From NCBI RefSeq assembly GCF_013155125.1, contig NZ_CP053564.1, positions 3,169,501 to 3,233,500 of the forward strand: DNA of 64,000 bases. Direction: 5' to 3'. Made by a program: the position numbers and the translations under genes. The notes under the pieces were generated by a model that made no database searches, was not told the origin of the DNA, and saw nothing but the letters and a program-made list of their open reading frames with translations. Each line of letters begins with the position of its first letter. Position 1 is the stretch's first letter. Below are positions 50,360 through 59,254 of this stretch, in pieces. This stretch comes from Pseudonocardia broussonetiae. GTDB taxonomy: Bacteria > Actinomycetota > Actinomycetes > Mycobacteriales > Pseudonocardiaceae.

Positions 50360-50680
50360 ATGTTCAACCTCGCCCTGCTCGCCGCCCGGCCCTCGGACTG
50401 GACCCACGAGCAGTTCATCACCTGGTGGCGCGGCGAGCACGCCGAGGTCACCTATCCGCTCCCCGGCCTCCGGGCCTGGCGGCACACCGCGGTGTCGAGC
50501 GCGCTCGAGCCGCGTTCGGAGGGCTGGGACGGGTTGTCGGTCCTGAGCTTCGACGACGAGGCCGCCGCCCGTGCCGCGCTCGCCAGCGAGCAGTGGCAGG
50601 CCGCGATCCGGCACGTCGGGTCGATGCGCGGCAAGCGGATCGCCCTGCTGGGCGACGAGCGCGAGATGTTCCGGGGATGA
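50360..50680 (+). CDS. EthD-like dimeric alpha/beta-barrel protein
   Basis: A 106-residue ferredoxin-like protein of the EthD type (FNLALLAARPSDWTHEQFIT, then WWRGEHAEVTYPLPGLRAWR). EthD supports ether-degrading P450 systems, but many homologues only bind a small substrate or act as isomerases. AAGGAG six bases upstream fixes the start. Coupled by ATGA to the acyl-CoA ligase. Confidence 0.82.
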   Translation: MFNLALLAARPSDWTHEQFITWWRGEHAEVTYPLPGLRAWRHTAVSSALEPRSEGWDGLSVLSFDDEAAARAALASEQWQAAIRHVGSMRGKRIALLGDEREMFRG

Positions 50681-52152
50681 GGGAGCTCGTCTCGGACGTC
50701 GACCGGCGCGACCCGGGGGACGTCCTCGCCCTCGACGCGGACGGCGCCCACACCGTCGGCGAGCTGCGTGCCGCCGCGGACGACCTCGCCGCGGCGCTCA
50801 CCGCGCGGACGGGCGGGGCTCCCACCCTGCTGGTGCAGGCCGACAACTCCTGGCGCACGGTGGTCGCCGCGCTCGCCCTCGGTCGGGTCGGGGGCACGCT
50901 CGCCCTCCTGAGCAGGCACGCCACGCGTCAGGAGTTCGAGGCCGCCCGCGAGGACCTGGACCCGGACGCGGTCCTCGCCTCGCGCCCGACGGCCGACGCG
51001 TGGGCGGTCGATCCGTCGGCCGGCGACGCCGTCCTCGACGGCTGGTCCCTCACCGGCAGGCCGGCCCGCGGCGGGCGGCGCTGGCGGGACGGGGTCGTCA
51101 TCGGCCTGACCTCCGGCTCGACCGGCCGGGCCAAGGGCGTGGTCCAGACCGAGGCGGCGCTGCGCTATGCCGGACGCGCCACGGTCGACGCCGTCGGCCT
51201 GCGCGCCGGGGACACCGTCGCGGCCCTGGTGCCGCTGTCCTCCGCGGCCGCGATCTGCTTCGGGCTCTACCTGCCCCTGATGATCGGGGGACGGGTGCTG
51301 CTGGCGGACCGCTGGGACCCCGCTGCCGCCGTCGACCTGATGGCCGAGCACGAGGCGCGCTGGACGATGTGCGTGCCCACCATGGCCCTGCAGATGGGCT
51401 CCGCCGCCCGCACCGAGGGTCTGCTGACCCCGATGGCGGCGATGACGGTGGGCGGCGGCCCGATGGATGCCGGCGCCCTCGGTCGCGCCGAGCGCCGGCT
51501 CGGCACGCGGATCCTGCGCGTCTTCGGGATGTCGGAGTGCCTGGGGCACACCACCTCCCTGCCCGACCAGGAGGTCGCTGTCCGGCTCGGCACGGACGGG
51601 ACACCGTTCCCCGGGACGGAGCTGCGCGCCGTCGACGCCGCGGGGGCTCCGCTGCCGGTCGGCGTGACGGGCCGGGCGCAGGTCCGGGGGCCGTCGCTGT
51701 TCGCGGGCTATGCGCGCGACGGGGCGGTCGTGCCGCCCGAGCTGACCGCCGACGGCTTCTTCCCCACCGGCGACCTGGTCGAGGTCGCGGCCGACGGCAC
51801 CGTCGCGATCAAGGGGCGCGAGAAGGACATCATCATCCGGGGCGGTCGCAACATCGACATCACCGAGGTCGAGTCCGCGGTCGCCCGTCACCCGCACGTC
51901 GAGCAGGTGTGCGTGGTGCCCGTTCCGGACGAGCTCCTGGGCGAGCGGATCGCCCTGCTCGCCGTGACCGACGGGGAGGAGCTGGACCTCGTGGAGATCC
52001 AGCGGCACCTGGCGGACACCGGCCTGACCAAGGGCAAGTGGCCCGAGTTCCTGTTCCGCGTGGACTCCCTGCCGCAGAACCGGGTGGGCAAGCTCTCCCG
52101 GCCCGACGCCGCCCGGATCGCCCGTGAGCTGCGCGACGGCGCGACCGCCTGA
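50677..52152 (+). CDS. Acyl-CoA ligase (AMP-dependent synthetase)
   Basis: A 491-residue adenylate-forming enzyme. The P-loop LTSGSTGRAKG is at 144-154, with IRGGRNIDITEVE, GREKDIIIRG and a catalytic Lys near the C terminus in LPQNRVGKLSR. It activates a carboxylate to its CoA ester at the entry of the pathway, in keeping with the importers beside it. ATGA overlap with the EthD gene. Confidence 0.9.
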   Translation: MRELVSDVDRRDPGDVLALDADGAHTVGELRAAADDLAAALTARTGGAPTLLVQADNSWRTVVAALALGRVGGTLALLSRHATRQEFEAAREDLDPDAVLASRPTADAWAVDPSAGDAVLDGWSLTGRPARGGRRWRDGVVIGLTSGSTGRAKGVVQTEAALRYAGRATVDAVGLRAGDTVAALVPLSSAAAICFGLYLPLMIGGRVLLADRWDPAAAVDLMAEHEARWTMCVPTMALQMGSAARTEGLLTPMAAMTVGGGPMDAGALGRAERRLGTRILRVFGMSECLGHTTSLPDQEVAVRLGTDGTPFPGTELRAVDAAGAPLPVGVTGRAQVRGPSLFAGYARDGAVVPPELTADGFFPTGDLVEVAADGTVAIKGREKDIIIRGGRNIDITEVESAVARHPHVEQVCVVPVPDELLGERIALLAVTDGEELDLVEIQRHLADTGLTKGKWPEFLFRVDSLPQNRVGKLSRPDAARIARELRDGATA

Positions 52153-52195
52153 GGCGACCGGCCCGACCCACCCGTACCAGCGCGAAGGAGCGTCG

Positions 52196-53545
52196 ATGTC
52201 CCAGGTCACGACGGAGGAAGCGACCCGTACCGGACGGCGGGCGAGCACCGCCGCGGCGGTGGGCACCGCCATCGAGTACTACGACTTCGCCATCTACGGC
52301 TACCTGGCCGTGGTCCTGGCCCCGCTGTTCTTCCCCGGTGGCGACGGCCTGGTCGGGCTGCTCGCCACGCTCGTGGTGGTGGCGAGCGGCTTCGCCGCAC
52401 GACCGGTCGGCGGGCTCATCTTCGGCAGGCTGGGCGACCGGCGCGGCCGGCGGGCCGTGCTCCTGGTGACGGTGGCCCTGATGGGCGTCTCGACCGTCCT
52501 CACCGGGCTGCTGCCCACCTACGCGTCCATCGGTGTCGCCGCGCCGGTGCTGCTGACCGTGCTCCGCATCGCCCAGGGGCTCTCCGCGGGCGGCGAGATC
52601 GGCGGCGCCGCGTCGCTGGCCACCGAGTCCGCCCCGGAGGGGCGGCGCGGCCTGTTCGGGTCGGCGACCTCGATCGGCGTCAGCCTCGGGCTGGCGGGTG
52701 CCGCGGCGGTCGTCGGCACGGTCACCGCCCTGACCACGGCCGAGCAGCTGGCCGCCTGGGGCTGGCGGATCCCGTTCCTGATCGCGGGTCCGCTGCTCGT
52801 CGGCGCCGTGCTGTACCGGATGCGGGTCGAGGACTCACCGGTCTTCCAGGAGCTGGTCCAGGAGTCCGAACCGGAGAAGGCGCCGATCACCGAGGTCCTG
52901 CGCCACCACGGGCCGGCGGTGCTGCGCACCATCGGCATCGTCTACGCCGCCCTCACCGCCGGGAGCCTGGCCTCGGTCTACATCCTCGTGCACCTGTCCG
53001 CGGTGCTGGAGTACCCGCTCACGGGCTCGCTGTGGCTGGTCGTGCTGATCGTGCTCCTCCCGATCGGGCTCGTGCCGTGGTCCGGAGCGCTCAGCGACCG
53101 GTTCGGCCGCAGGCGGGTCCTCGCGGTCGCCATGACCGGCTTCATCGTCCTCGCCGTGCCGTGCTTCTGGGTGATGCAGCAGGGCTCGTTGTTCTGGGCC
53201 ATGGTCGCGGCCGTCGTCCTCAACGTCCCGTTCGCGATCCAGCAGGGCGTGCTCTACACGGTCCTCCCGGAACTGTTCCCGACGAAGGTGCGCTACACCG
53301 GCATCTCCATCGGCTTCAACATCGGCGGCGTGCTCGGCTCCGGGCTCGTCTCGGTCGTCGCCACCGGTCTGGTCTCGCTCACCGGCAACACCCTCGCGCC
53401 GTCCTTCTACCTGATCGTCGCAGCCCTGGTCGGACTGGTGGTCGTCGCGATCACGCGGGAGACCTCGCGGGACAGGTTCGGCGGCGTCGCGGCGCCGGCG
53501 GTGACCGCCGCGCCCGCCCCGGCCAGGGGCAGTTCTGCCCGTTGA
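52196..53545 (+). CDS. MHS-family (MFS) metabolite permease
   Basis: A 449-residue permease with about 12 hydrophobic segments and typical MHS motifs (GTAIEYYDFAIYGYLA near the start, GRLGDRRGRRAVLL after segment 2). The family takes up organic acids such as citrate, shikimate or aromatic acids by H+ symport. AAGGAG six bases before ATG. It is a second uptake route besides the ABC importer. Confidence 0.9.
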   Translation: MSQVTTEEATRTGRRASTAAAVGTAIEYYDFAIYGYLAVVLAPLFFPGGDGLVGLLATLVVVASGFAARPVGGLIFGRLGDRRGRRAVLLVTVALMGVSTVLTGLLPTYASIGVAAPVLLTVLRIAQGLSAGGEIGGAASLATESAPEGRRGLFGSATSIGVSLGLAGAAAVVGTVTALTTAEQLAAWGWRIPFLIAGPLLVGAVLYRMRVEDSPVFQELVQESEPEKAPITEVLRHHGPAVLRTIGIVYAALTAGSLASVYILVHLSAVLEYPLTGSLWLVVLIVLLPIGLVPWSGALSDRFGRRRVLAVAMTGFIVLAVPCFWVMQQGSLFWAMVAAVVLNVPFAIQQGVLYTVLPELFPTKVRYTGISIGFNIGGVLGSGLVSVVATGLVSLTGNTLAPSFYLIVAALVGLVVVAITRETSRDRFGGVAAPAVTAAPAPARGSSAR

Positions 53546-53592
53546 GGCCCGCCGCACCGACTTGTCGGCCGACGGCACAGTGTCGTCGGCAG

Positions 53593-53748
53593 CGTGAGGT
53601 GCGGGTTCGAGGGATGTCGCGCCGGCTGCAGCTCAGCGAGCGCACGGTCGCCCACCACCTCGAGCGGATCTTCGGCAAGCTCGGCGTCGGATCCCGCGCG
53701 GAGGCCGCCGCGACGGCGGAGCGCGAGGGCCTCGCGCTCCTGCCGTGA
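53593..53748 (+). pseudogene. LuxR helix-turn-helix remnant
   Basis: About 50 codons encode only the recognition part of a LuxR helix-turn-helix: REVRVRGMSRRLQLSERTVA then HHLERIFGKLGVGSRAEAAA. An ATG occurs at 53614 within it. The rest of the protein is absent; upstream sequence is not coding. It is thus a truncated regulator gene, no longer expected to work. Confidence 0.7.
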
Positions 53749-53757
53749 GCCCTCCTC

Positions 53758-54684
53758 CTAGACCCCTTCCCGCGCCGGCACACCGGTCGTGACCGGCACC
53801 GGCGTCGGCTCCACCGCCTCCTCCGGCACCCGGCGGCGCCGCAGCGTCCCCCACAGGCCGCGGTTGGGCCGCCGGGCGAGCGCCGCGGTGAAGCGGTCGA
53901 GGAAGATCGCCAGGATGACGACGGCGAGCCCGCCCTCGAAGCCCGCCGCCACGTCGAGCTGGGTCACCGCGCTGACGACGACCGTGCCGAGCCCGCCCGC
54001 ACCCGCCAGCCCCGCGACGACGACCATCGACAGCGCCAGCATGATCACCTGGTTGACGCCGGCCATGATCGAGGGCAGCGCCATCGGGAGCTGGACCTCG
54101 CGCAGGATCTGGCGCGGGTGGGCGCCGAACGCGTGCGCGGCCTCGACGACCTCGGGGTCGACCCCGCGGATGCCGAGCTCGGTGAGCCGGACCGCCGGGG
54201 GGATCGAGAAGATCGTGGTGGCGGCGACGCCGGGCACCACGCCGATGCCGAAGAAGAACACGGCCGGGATCAGGTAGACGAACACCGGCGTGGTCTGCAT
54301 GAAGTCCAGGACCGGGCGCAGCACCGTGCTGACGCTGCGCCGCCGGGCCGCCCAGATGCCCAGCGGCACCCCGATCGCCGTCGCGATCACGGCGGCGACC
54401 AGCACCACCGCGAGCGACTCCATCGTCTCCTTCCACAGGTCGAGCGCGTCGACCAGCAGGAACGCGACGAGCGTGAACCCGGCCAGCCCGTACCCGCTGA
54501 CGAGCAGCGAGCCGAGGGTGAACACCAGCACCCACACCCAGAACGGGGGACCGGTGAGCAGGTCGGTCAGTGAGTCGACGAGCAGCGTCATCACGGCGCT
54601 GATCGCGTCGAGCAGGCCCGGGATGGTGACCAGGAGCCAGGAGATGCCGTCGTCGACGTAGTCGCCGAGGGGGATGCGGGGCAC
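53758..54684 (-). CDS. Glycine-betaine-type ABC permease (ProW/OpuAB-like)
   Basis: A 308-residue permease with seven or so hydrophobic segments and the coupling loop GAHPRQILREVQLPMALPSI. The family imports quaternary amines, but the dioxygenase and leader upstream suggest a sulfur compound. GTG start one base after the ATPase gene. Last gene of the operon. Confidence 0.9.
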   Translation of the reverse strand: MPRIPLGDYVDDGISWLLVTIPGLLDAISAVMTLLVDSLTDLLTGPPFWVWVLVFTLGSLLVSGYGLAGFTLVAFLLVDALDLWKETMESLAVVLVAAVIATAIGVPLGIWAARRRSVSTVLRPVLDFMQTTPVFVYLIPAVFFFGIGVVPGVAATTIFSIPPAVRLTELGIRGVDPEVVEAAHAFGAHPRQILREVQLPMALPSIMAGVNQVIMLALSMVVVAGLAGAGGLGTVVVSAVTQLDVAAGFEGGLAVVILAIFLDRFTAALARRPNRGLWGTLRRRRVPEEAVEPTPVPVTTGVPAREGV

Positions 54685-54685
54685 G

Positions 54686-55930
54686 TCAGCTCCTGGTCGC
54701 GGGTTGCGGGGCGCCGGCCAGCGACGCGAGGACGGCGGCGCGCGGGACGACGCCCAGCAGCCGCCGCTCCTCGTCGACGACGGCCAGCGGGACGACGTGG
54801 CGCCCGAGGTGCCCGAGGATGTCGATCAGCGGGCGGTCGCGCTCGGTCGTGAGGTAGTCGGCCACCAGGCCGTCGCGCCCGATGGTCTCGGCACCCAGGC
54901 TCGCCGAGTGCGCGAGCCAGTCGTCGCGGACGACGCCGAGCAGGCGCTGCTCGGCGTCGACGACGTACGCGCCGTTCGCCTCGGCCGCGCCCAGGCGGCG
55001 CAGCACGTCACCGGGGCGCTCGTCGAGGCGCACGACCACGCGCGGCTCGGCGAGGACGTCCTCGGCGGTGAGCACCCGGCTGCGGTCGACGTCGGAGACG
55101 AAGTCGGCCACGTAGTCGTCGGCCGGCTCGGCGAGGATCGCCGGGCCGGTGCCCAACTGGACCAGCCGCCCGTCCTTGAGCAGCAGGATCCGGTCGCCCA
55201 GGCGCATCGCCTCGTTGAGGTCGTGGGTGATGAACACGACCGTCTTGCGCAGGTCCTTCTGCAGGCGGATCAGCAGCGCCTGCATGTCGCGGCGGATCAG
55301 CGGGTCGAGCGCGGAGTACGGCTCGTCCATCAGCAGCACGTCGGTGTCGCTGGCCAGCGCCCGCGCGAGCCCGACCCGCTGCTTCATGCCGCCCGAGAGC
55401 TGCGCCGGGAACGCGTCGCCGCGGTCGCCGAGCCCGACCTCGTCCAGCGCCCACTGCGCCCGCTCCCGGCGTTCCCCGTCGGCGACGCCGCGGATCTGCA
55501 GGCCGTAGCCGGCGTTGTCCAGCACGGTCTTGTGCGGCAGCAGCGCGAACTGCTGGAACACCATGCTCATCCGCCGGTTGCGCAGCGTGCGCAGGTCGGC
55601 GTCGCCGAGCCCGCCGAGCTCGCGGCCGTCGATGCGGATGGAGCCGCTGGTCGGTTCGATGAGCCGGTTGAGCAGCCGCACGAGCGTCGACTTGCCCGAG
55701 CCCGACAGCCCCATCACGACGAACAGCTCACCGGGGTGGATGTCGAACGACACGTCGTGGACGGCCAGGGTGGCGCCGGTGCGCCGCTGGATGTCGGCGC
55801 GCGGGACGCCCGCCGCCGCGAGCTCCTGCGCCTGCGCGATCTGCTGCGGGGTGCCGAAGACCTTCCCGAGGTCGCTGACCGAGATCAGCGGCCCGTCCGG
55901 GGAGGCGTCCGGCGTCAGCTCGCGAGCCAC
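54686..55930 (-). CDS. Glycine-betaine-type ABC ATPase (ProV/OpuAA-like)
   Basis: A 414-residue ATPase with Walker A MGLSGSGKST near 73-82, signature LSGGMKQRVGLARAL, Walker B VLLMDEPYSALD and C-terminal CBS-like domains from about 290 (GAYVVDAEQRLLGVVRDDW), as in osmosensing OpuA. The N-terminal 50 residues (KVFGTPQQIAQAQELAAAGV) match the ProV family. It overlaps the binding-protein gene by 16 bases. Confidence 0.9.
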   Translation of the reverse strand: MARELTPDASPDGPLISVSDLGKVFGTPQQIAQAQELAAAGVPRADIQRRTGATLAVHDVSFDIHPGELFVVMGLSGSGKSTLVRLLNRLIEPTSGSIRIDGRELGGLGDADLRTLRNRRMSMVFQQFALLPHKTVLDNAGYGLQIRGVADGERRERAQWALDEVGLGDRGDAFPAQLSGGMKQRVGLARALASDTDVLLMDEPYSALDPLIRRDMQALLIRLQKDLRKTVVFITHDLNEAMRLGDRILLLKDGRLVQLGTGPAILAEPADDYVADFVSDVDRSRVLTAEDVLAEPRVVVRLDERPGDVLRRLGAAEANGAYVVDAEQRLLGVVRDDWLAHSASLGAETIGRDGLVADYLTTERDRPLIDILGHLGRHVVPLAVVDEERRLLGVVPRAAVLASLAGAPQPATRS

Positions 55931-56874
55931 TGCGCCACCGCGTCCGGGTTGGCGGACAGCCAGTCCTTCGCCACGTCCTCGGCGTCCTCGTTGTCGACGT
56001 CGATCCGCTTGAGCAGCGGCTCGATGTCGGCCAGCGGCAGCTCGAAGCGCTGCAGCATCGCGTAGAAGGCCGGGGCCTCGTCGCGGACGCGGTTGCTGGC
56101 GGCCACGGAGGCGGAGTAGGAGGGCATCGCGCAGGCGCCGTCGCCGGTGGTGAGGCAGTCGGGCGTGTTCGGGGTCGGCTCCTCGAGCTGGGTCATCTCG
56201 AACTCACCGAAGACCCAGTGCGGGTGGTAGAGGTACACCAGGATCGGCTCCTGGCGCTCGTAGGCGCGGCGCAGCTCGGCGAGCTGGGCGGCCTCGCTGG
56301 AGGTGACCTGCTCCAGGTCCAACCCGTAGCCCTGCAGCCGCTTCGCGTTCTGCTCGGTGGTGATGAAGCTCGGGTCGGCGTCGACGAGCTTGCCGCCGAG
56401 CGCGGCGGCGTAGTCGTTGAGCTGGGTGACGCTGGTCAGGCCGGCGAGCGGCTGCCCCGGCTGCGTCGCGTAGGTGGGCACGAACCAGCCCTGCTCGGCG
56501 TCGCCGTAGGTCTGGTGGACGATCTGGACGGTGGCGGCGGCCTGGTCGGCCAGCTCCTGCTGGTTGGGCAGGGCGACCTCGGTGAGCAGGTCGACGTCAC
56601 CGCGCTGCGCGCCCGCCCAGGCCGGGGCCGGGCCCAGGGCCGTCGTCTCGATCTCCGCGACGCCCAGCTCGGGGTGCTGCGCGGTGACCTCGGTGATGAG
56701 CGCGGTGGTGAGCGCCGCGGCGCTCCACGGGAACTCGGCGGCGGTGATCGTGATGCCCTCGCCGCCGCCGCCGGAGGCCTGCTCGGCCCCGCCGCAGGCG
56801 GTGAGGGCCGCGGCGGCGACGAGCAGGGAGGCGAGCGCACGGCCGGCTGGGCGGCGTCGGTACGGGGCGGGCAT
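55915..56874 (-). CDS. Glycine-betaine-type ABC binding lipoprotein (ProX/OpuAC-like)
   Basis: A 319-residue lipoprotein with signal peptide ending LTACGG. The mature OpuAC fold includes ITITAAEFPWSAAALTTALI and the aromatic-rich ILVYLYHPHWVFGEFEM that could form a cation or sulfonate box. Its ligand cannot be told from sequence alone. Start chosen for the signal peptide and the AGAGGA upstream. First gene after tauD-like in the minus operon. Confidence 0.88.
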   Translation of the reverse strand: MPAPYRRRPAGRALASLLVAAAALTACGGAEQASGGGGEGITITAAEFPWSAAALTTALITEVTAQHPELGVAEIETTALGPAPAWAGAQRGDVDLLTEVALPNQQELADQAAATVQIVHQTYGDAEQGWFVPTYATQPGQPLAGLTSVTQLNDYAAALGGKLVDADPSFITTEQNAKRLQGYGLDLEQVTSSEAAQLAELRRAYERQEPILVYLYHPHWVFGEFEMTQLEEPTPNTPDCLTTGDGACAMPSYSASVAASNRVRDEAPAFYAMLQRFELPLADIEPLLKRIDVDNEDAEDVAKDWLSANPDAVAQWLAS

Positions 56875-57012
56875 CGGTGTGTCCTCTCGGTGGTCCTGCG
56901 GCGGGGGCGGGCCGGAGTGAGCCACGGTAGGTCTGTTCGGGGCAGGCGGCAGCGCGCAGCGGCGGCGCCGGACCGGGCCGGGCCGCCGCGGCGGGGTCGG
57001 GCGGGGTGGGGG

Positions 57013-57915
57013 TCAGGCCCGGCGCAGCGCGGCGACGCCGACGGGCTCGTCGCCCTGGATCGTGATGCGGTGCATGACGCGGCGGGCGTCGCCGTAGTCG
57101 CGGTTGGCGTAGTGGGCGGTGGCGCGGTTGTCCCACATGGCCACGTCACCGGCGGTCCAGCGGTGGCGCACGATGTGCTCGGGCTTGGTGATGTGGGCGT
57201 AGAACAGGTCGAGCAGGTGGCGGCTCTCGGCGTCGGACACCCCGGCGATGTGGCTGGTGAAGCCCGGGTTGACGAACAGCGAGCGGCGCCCGGTCTCCGG
57301 GTGCACGCGCACCACGGGGTGCTCGACGGGCTCCAGCGCGGTGAAGCGCTCCCCCTCCCACAGGCTGCCCTCGCCCTGGCGGCGCTGCGCGAGGTAGTAG
57401 CCGAACTCGCGGGTGCCGTCGTGCACCGCGGTGAGCTGCTCGGCCAGGCGCTGCAGCGGCTCCGAGAGCGAGGAGAACGCGAGCTCCAGGTCGGCCCAGT
57501 TGGTGTCGCCGCCCTGCGGGGGCACGGTGACCGCGCGCAGGATCGAGCCCAGCGGCGGGCGCCGGACGAACGTGACGTCGGTGTGCCAGACGTCGGCGAA
57601 CCCGTTGTCGGCGCTGTCGAGGGCGTAGATCTCGGCGTGCGCGTCGTCGATGCCGGGCACGACCGGGTGCGACGCGGTGAGGCGGCCCAGCCGGTTGCCC
57701 AGGGCGACGTGGCTGTCGGGGTCGAGGCGCTGGCCGGTGAAGAACAGCACCTTGTGCTCGGTCAGGGCGGCCCGGACGGCGGCGACCTCGGCGTCGGAGG
57801 CGGCGGCCAGGTCGAGGCCGCGCACCCGCGCGCCGAAGCGCGGGCCCAGCCGGTCGACGTCGAGGATCCCCGCGGATGCGGGGGAGTGGGTCAGGGGTGC
57901 GGCCAGGGTGGTCAT
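57013..57915 (-). CDS. TauD/TfdA-family 2-oxoglutarate/Fe(II) dioxygenase
   Basis: A 300-residue enzyme. The Fe(II) triad is His111 and Asp113 (VWHTDVTF) with the distal His268 in ATAHYA; a 2-oxoglutarate Arg is near 283 in VMHRI. The family includes taurine dioxygenase, which releases sulfite from taurine, and 2,4-D dioxygenase. An upstream Cys-rich leader peptide suggests sulfur starvation control. GGGAGAGGA precedes the ATG. The importer genes follow on the same strand 138 bases downstream. Confidence 0.88.
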   Translation of the reverse strand: MTTLAAPLTHSPASAGILDVDRLGPRFGARVRGLDLAAASDAEVAAVRAALTEHKVLFFTGQRLDPDSHVALGNRLGRLTASHPVVPGIDDAHAEIYALDSADNGFADVWHTDVTFVRRPPLGSILRAVTVPPQGGDTNWADLELAFSSLSEPLQRLAEQLTAVHDGTREFGYYLAQRRQGEGSLWEGERFTALEPVEHPVVRVHPETGRRSLFVNPGFTSHIAGVSDAESRHLLDLFYAHITKPEHIVRHRWTAGDVAMWDNRATAHYANRDYGDARRVMHRITIQGDEPVGVAALRRA

Positions 57916-58038
57916 CGGGCAGTCCTCTCCCGGAGTCCGGCGCGCGGCGGGGCGCGGCCGGACGTCCGGTACTCCAGGGGCGGTGGGTCGGGGGGCCGTC
58001 GAGCGGCCGGTCGCGGCGTGGTGCCCGCGACGGGTGCG
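57916..58038 (-). promoter_or_regulatory. Hairpin-rich attenuator-like leader
   Basis: Between the leader peptide and the dioxygenase gene lie three stems: GTCGCGG with CCGCGAC (58010-58016 and 58025-58031), GGCCG with CGGCC (57994-57998 and 58004-58008), and the palindrome CCGGACGTCCGG (57958-57969). They can form alternative structures controlled by ribosome position on the leader. Confidence 0.55.
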
Positions 58039-58116
58039 TCAGCTACAGAGCCCGACCGAGTGCAGACGGCACAGGTCCAGGGTGATGCGTCCCACGAGGG
58101 GCACTCCGGCCGTCAT
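58039..58116 (-). CDS. Short leader peptide with two Cys codons, sulfur-gene type
   Basis: A 25-codon frame, MTAGVPLVGRITLDLCRLHS then VGLCS. An AAAGGATC site lies about 8 bases upstream. Actinobacterial sulfur-assimilation operons often have a short ORF with Cys near the end, and this one has the same DLCR-like motif. Its position before a TauD-type gene suggests ribosome stalling at Cys codons when cysteine is scarce. The role is inferred. Confidence 0.72.
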   Translation of the reverse strand: MTAGVPLVGRITLDLCRLHSVGLCS

Positions 58117-58309
58117 GGGCCCGATCCTTTCCCGCGTCCGGACGCGTCCGCAACGCCGCGGCGCCGGTCGTCCAGCGCCTGGGAGTGACGTCCGCCGGTC
58201 CGGACATTCACTCCGCGGAACGCCTCGCGGATCCGGGGTGTAACCCCCGGGCGCCCGCGAGCGTCCTACGGGGGACAGCACGCGACGCCCCACCACGCAG
58301 GAGAACGAG

Positions 58310-58702
58310 ATGTCCGACTTCCTCGGCCCCGACACCGCCCTCGCCACCGAGTTCGTGGACCTCGACGGCGACGGCCACCTGGAGACCACCCTCGTGGACT
58401 CCGACTCCGACGGCTACGTCGACACCGCGCTCACCGACGTCGACGGCGACGGGTACGACGACGTGGCGGCGTTCGACAACGCGCCCGACGGCGAGTTCGT
58501 GCCCGACGTCGTGGCGGTCGACCACACCGGTGACGGCGTGGCCGACGTGATCCTCGACGACACCGACCTCGACGGGACCTTCGACGACGTCACCACCGGC
58601 CCCGGCACGGTCCTCGCCGACTCCAACCCCTACGGCGGCACCTGGGGCCAGAGCTGGAGCGGCCCCTCGGGCGACGACGTCTTCGAGGTCCCGTCGTCCT
58701 GA
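58310..58702 (+). CDS. Asp-rich repeat protein with EF-hand-like DxDxDG motifs
   Basis: A 130-residue protein made of acidic repeats: DLDGDGHLETTL, DSDSDGYVDTAL, DVDGDGYDDVA, DHTGDGVADV, DTDLDGTFDD. The pattern is that of calcium-binding DxDxDG loops. There is no signal peptide, so it may be cytoplasmic. AGGAG precedes the ATG. It is not recognised as a named family; calcium binding is a guess from the motif. Confidence 0.78.
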   Translation: MSDFLGPDTALATEFVDLDGDGHLETTLVDSDSDGYVDTALTDVDGDGYDDVAAFDNAPDGEFVPDVVAVDHTGDGVADVILDDTDLDGTFDDVTTGPGTVLADSNPYGGTWGQSWSGPSGDDVFEVPSS

Positions 58703-58707
58703 CCCCG

Positions 58708-59226
58708 CTACCGGCGTCCGGAGCGGGCGGGGGCGGGCCAGTCGAGCGCGAGCGACCCGCCCACGCCCAGGGCGTGCCACCGCGGCGCGAGCTCGTCGAG
58801 CCGGTCGACCAGCGCGTCGACCAGGGCCGGGTCGACGCCCGCGGCCCGCTCGTCGAGCCAGGCCCGGACGCCGGACGGGGTCGGGCGCGCGGCGTGGCGA
58901 ACCTCCCACGCACCCTGCACGAGCTGGGCGAACCGCTCGGAGCGGGCCATGTCCGGGCGGCCGGTCGGGCGGGCGTTGCGGCGCGCCCACTTCTTCGAGT
59001 ACGGCTCGTCGAGCGGCCGGAACGTGCCCGCGTCGCCGCCGTCGGCCAGCGTGCCGTAGATGCCCTCGCGCAGCCCGAGGTGCCGCTCGACGACGAAGTG
59101 CACGAGGTCGTGCGGCACGTGGGTGTGGAAGCCGGGTGCCGGGTCCGCCGCGACGCGGTCGCCGGCCGGCCGCTCCGCCGTGACCGCGTAGCGCCGCTCC
59201 CCGGTGCGGGTGAAGGTGACGAGCAC
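58708..59226 (-). CDS. Hypothetical protein
   Basis: A 172-residue protein. A central stretch HVPHDLVHFVVERHLGLREG has a His-rich helix reminiscent of metalloprotease-like helices but without HExxH. The C-terminal half is helical (RLDELAPRWHALGVGGSLAL). No function is assigned. GTG start. It lies 28 bases upstream of nothing obvious on its own strand and is convergent with the Asp-rich gene. Confidence 0.68.
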   Translation of the reverse strand: MLVTFTRTGERRYAVTAERPAGDRVAADPAPGFHTHVPHDLVHFVVERHLGLREGIYGTLADGGDAGTFRPLDEPYSKKWARRNARPTGRPDMARSERFAQLVQGAWEVRHAARPTPSGVRAWLDERAAGVDPALVDALVDRLDELAPRWHALGVGGSLALDWPAPARSGRR

Positions 59227-59254
59227 GCCCCGACGGTAGGCCCGCCGGCCGGCG

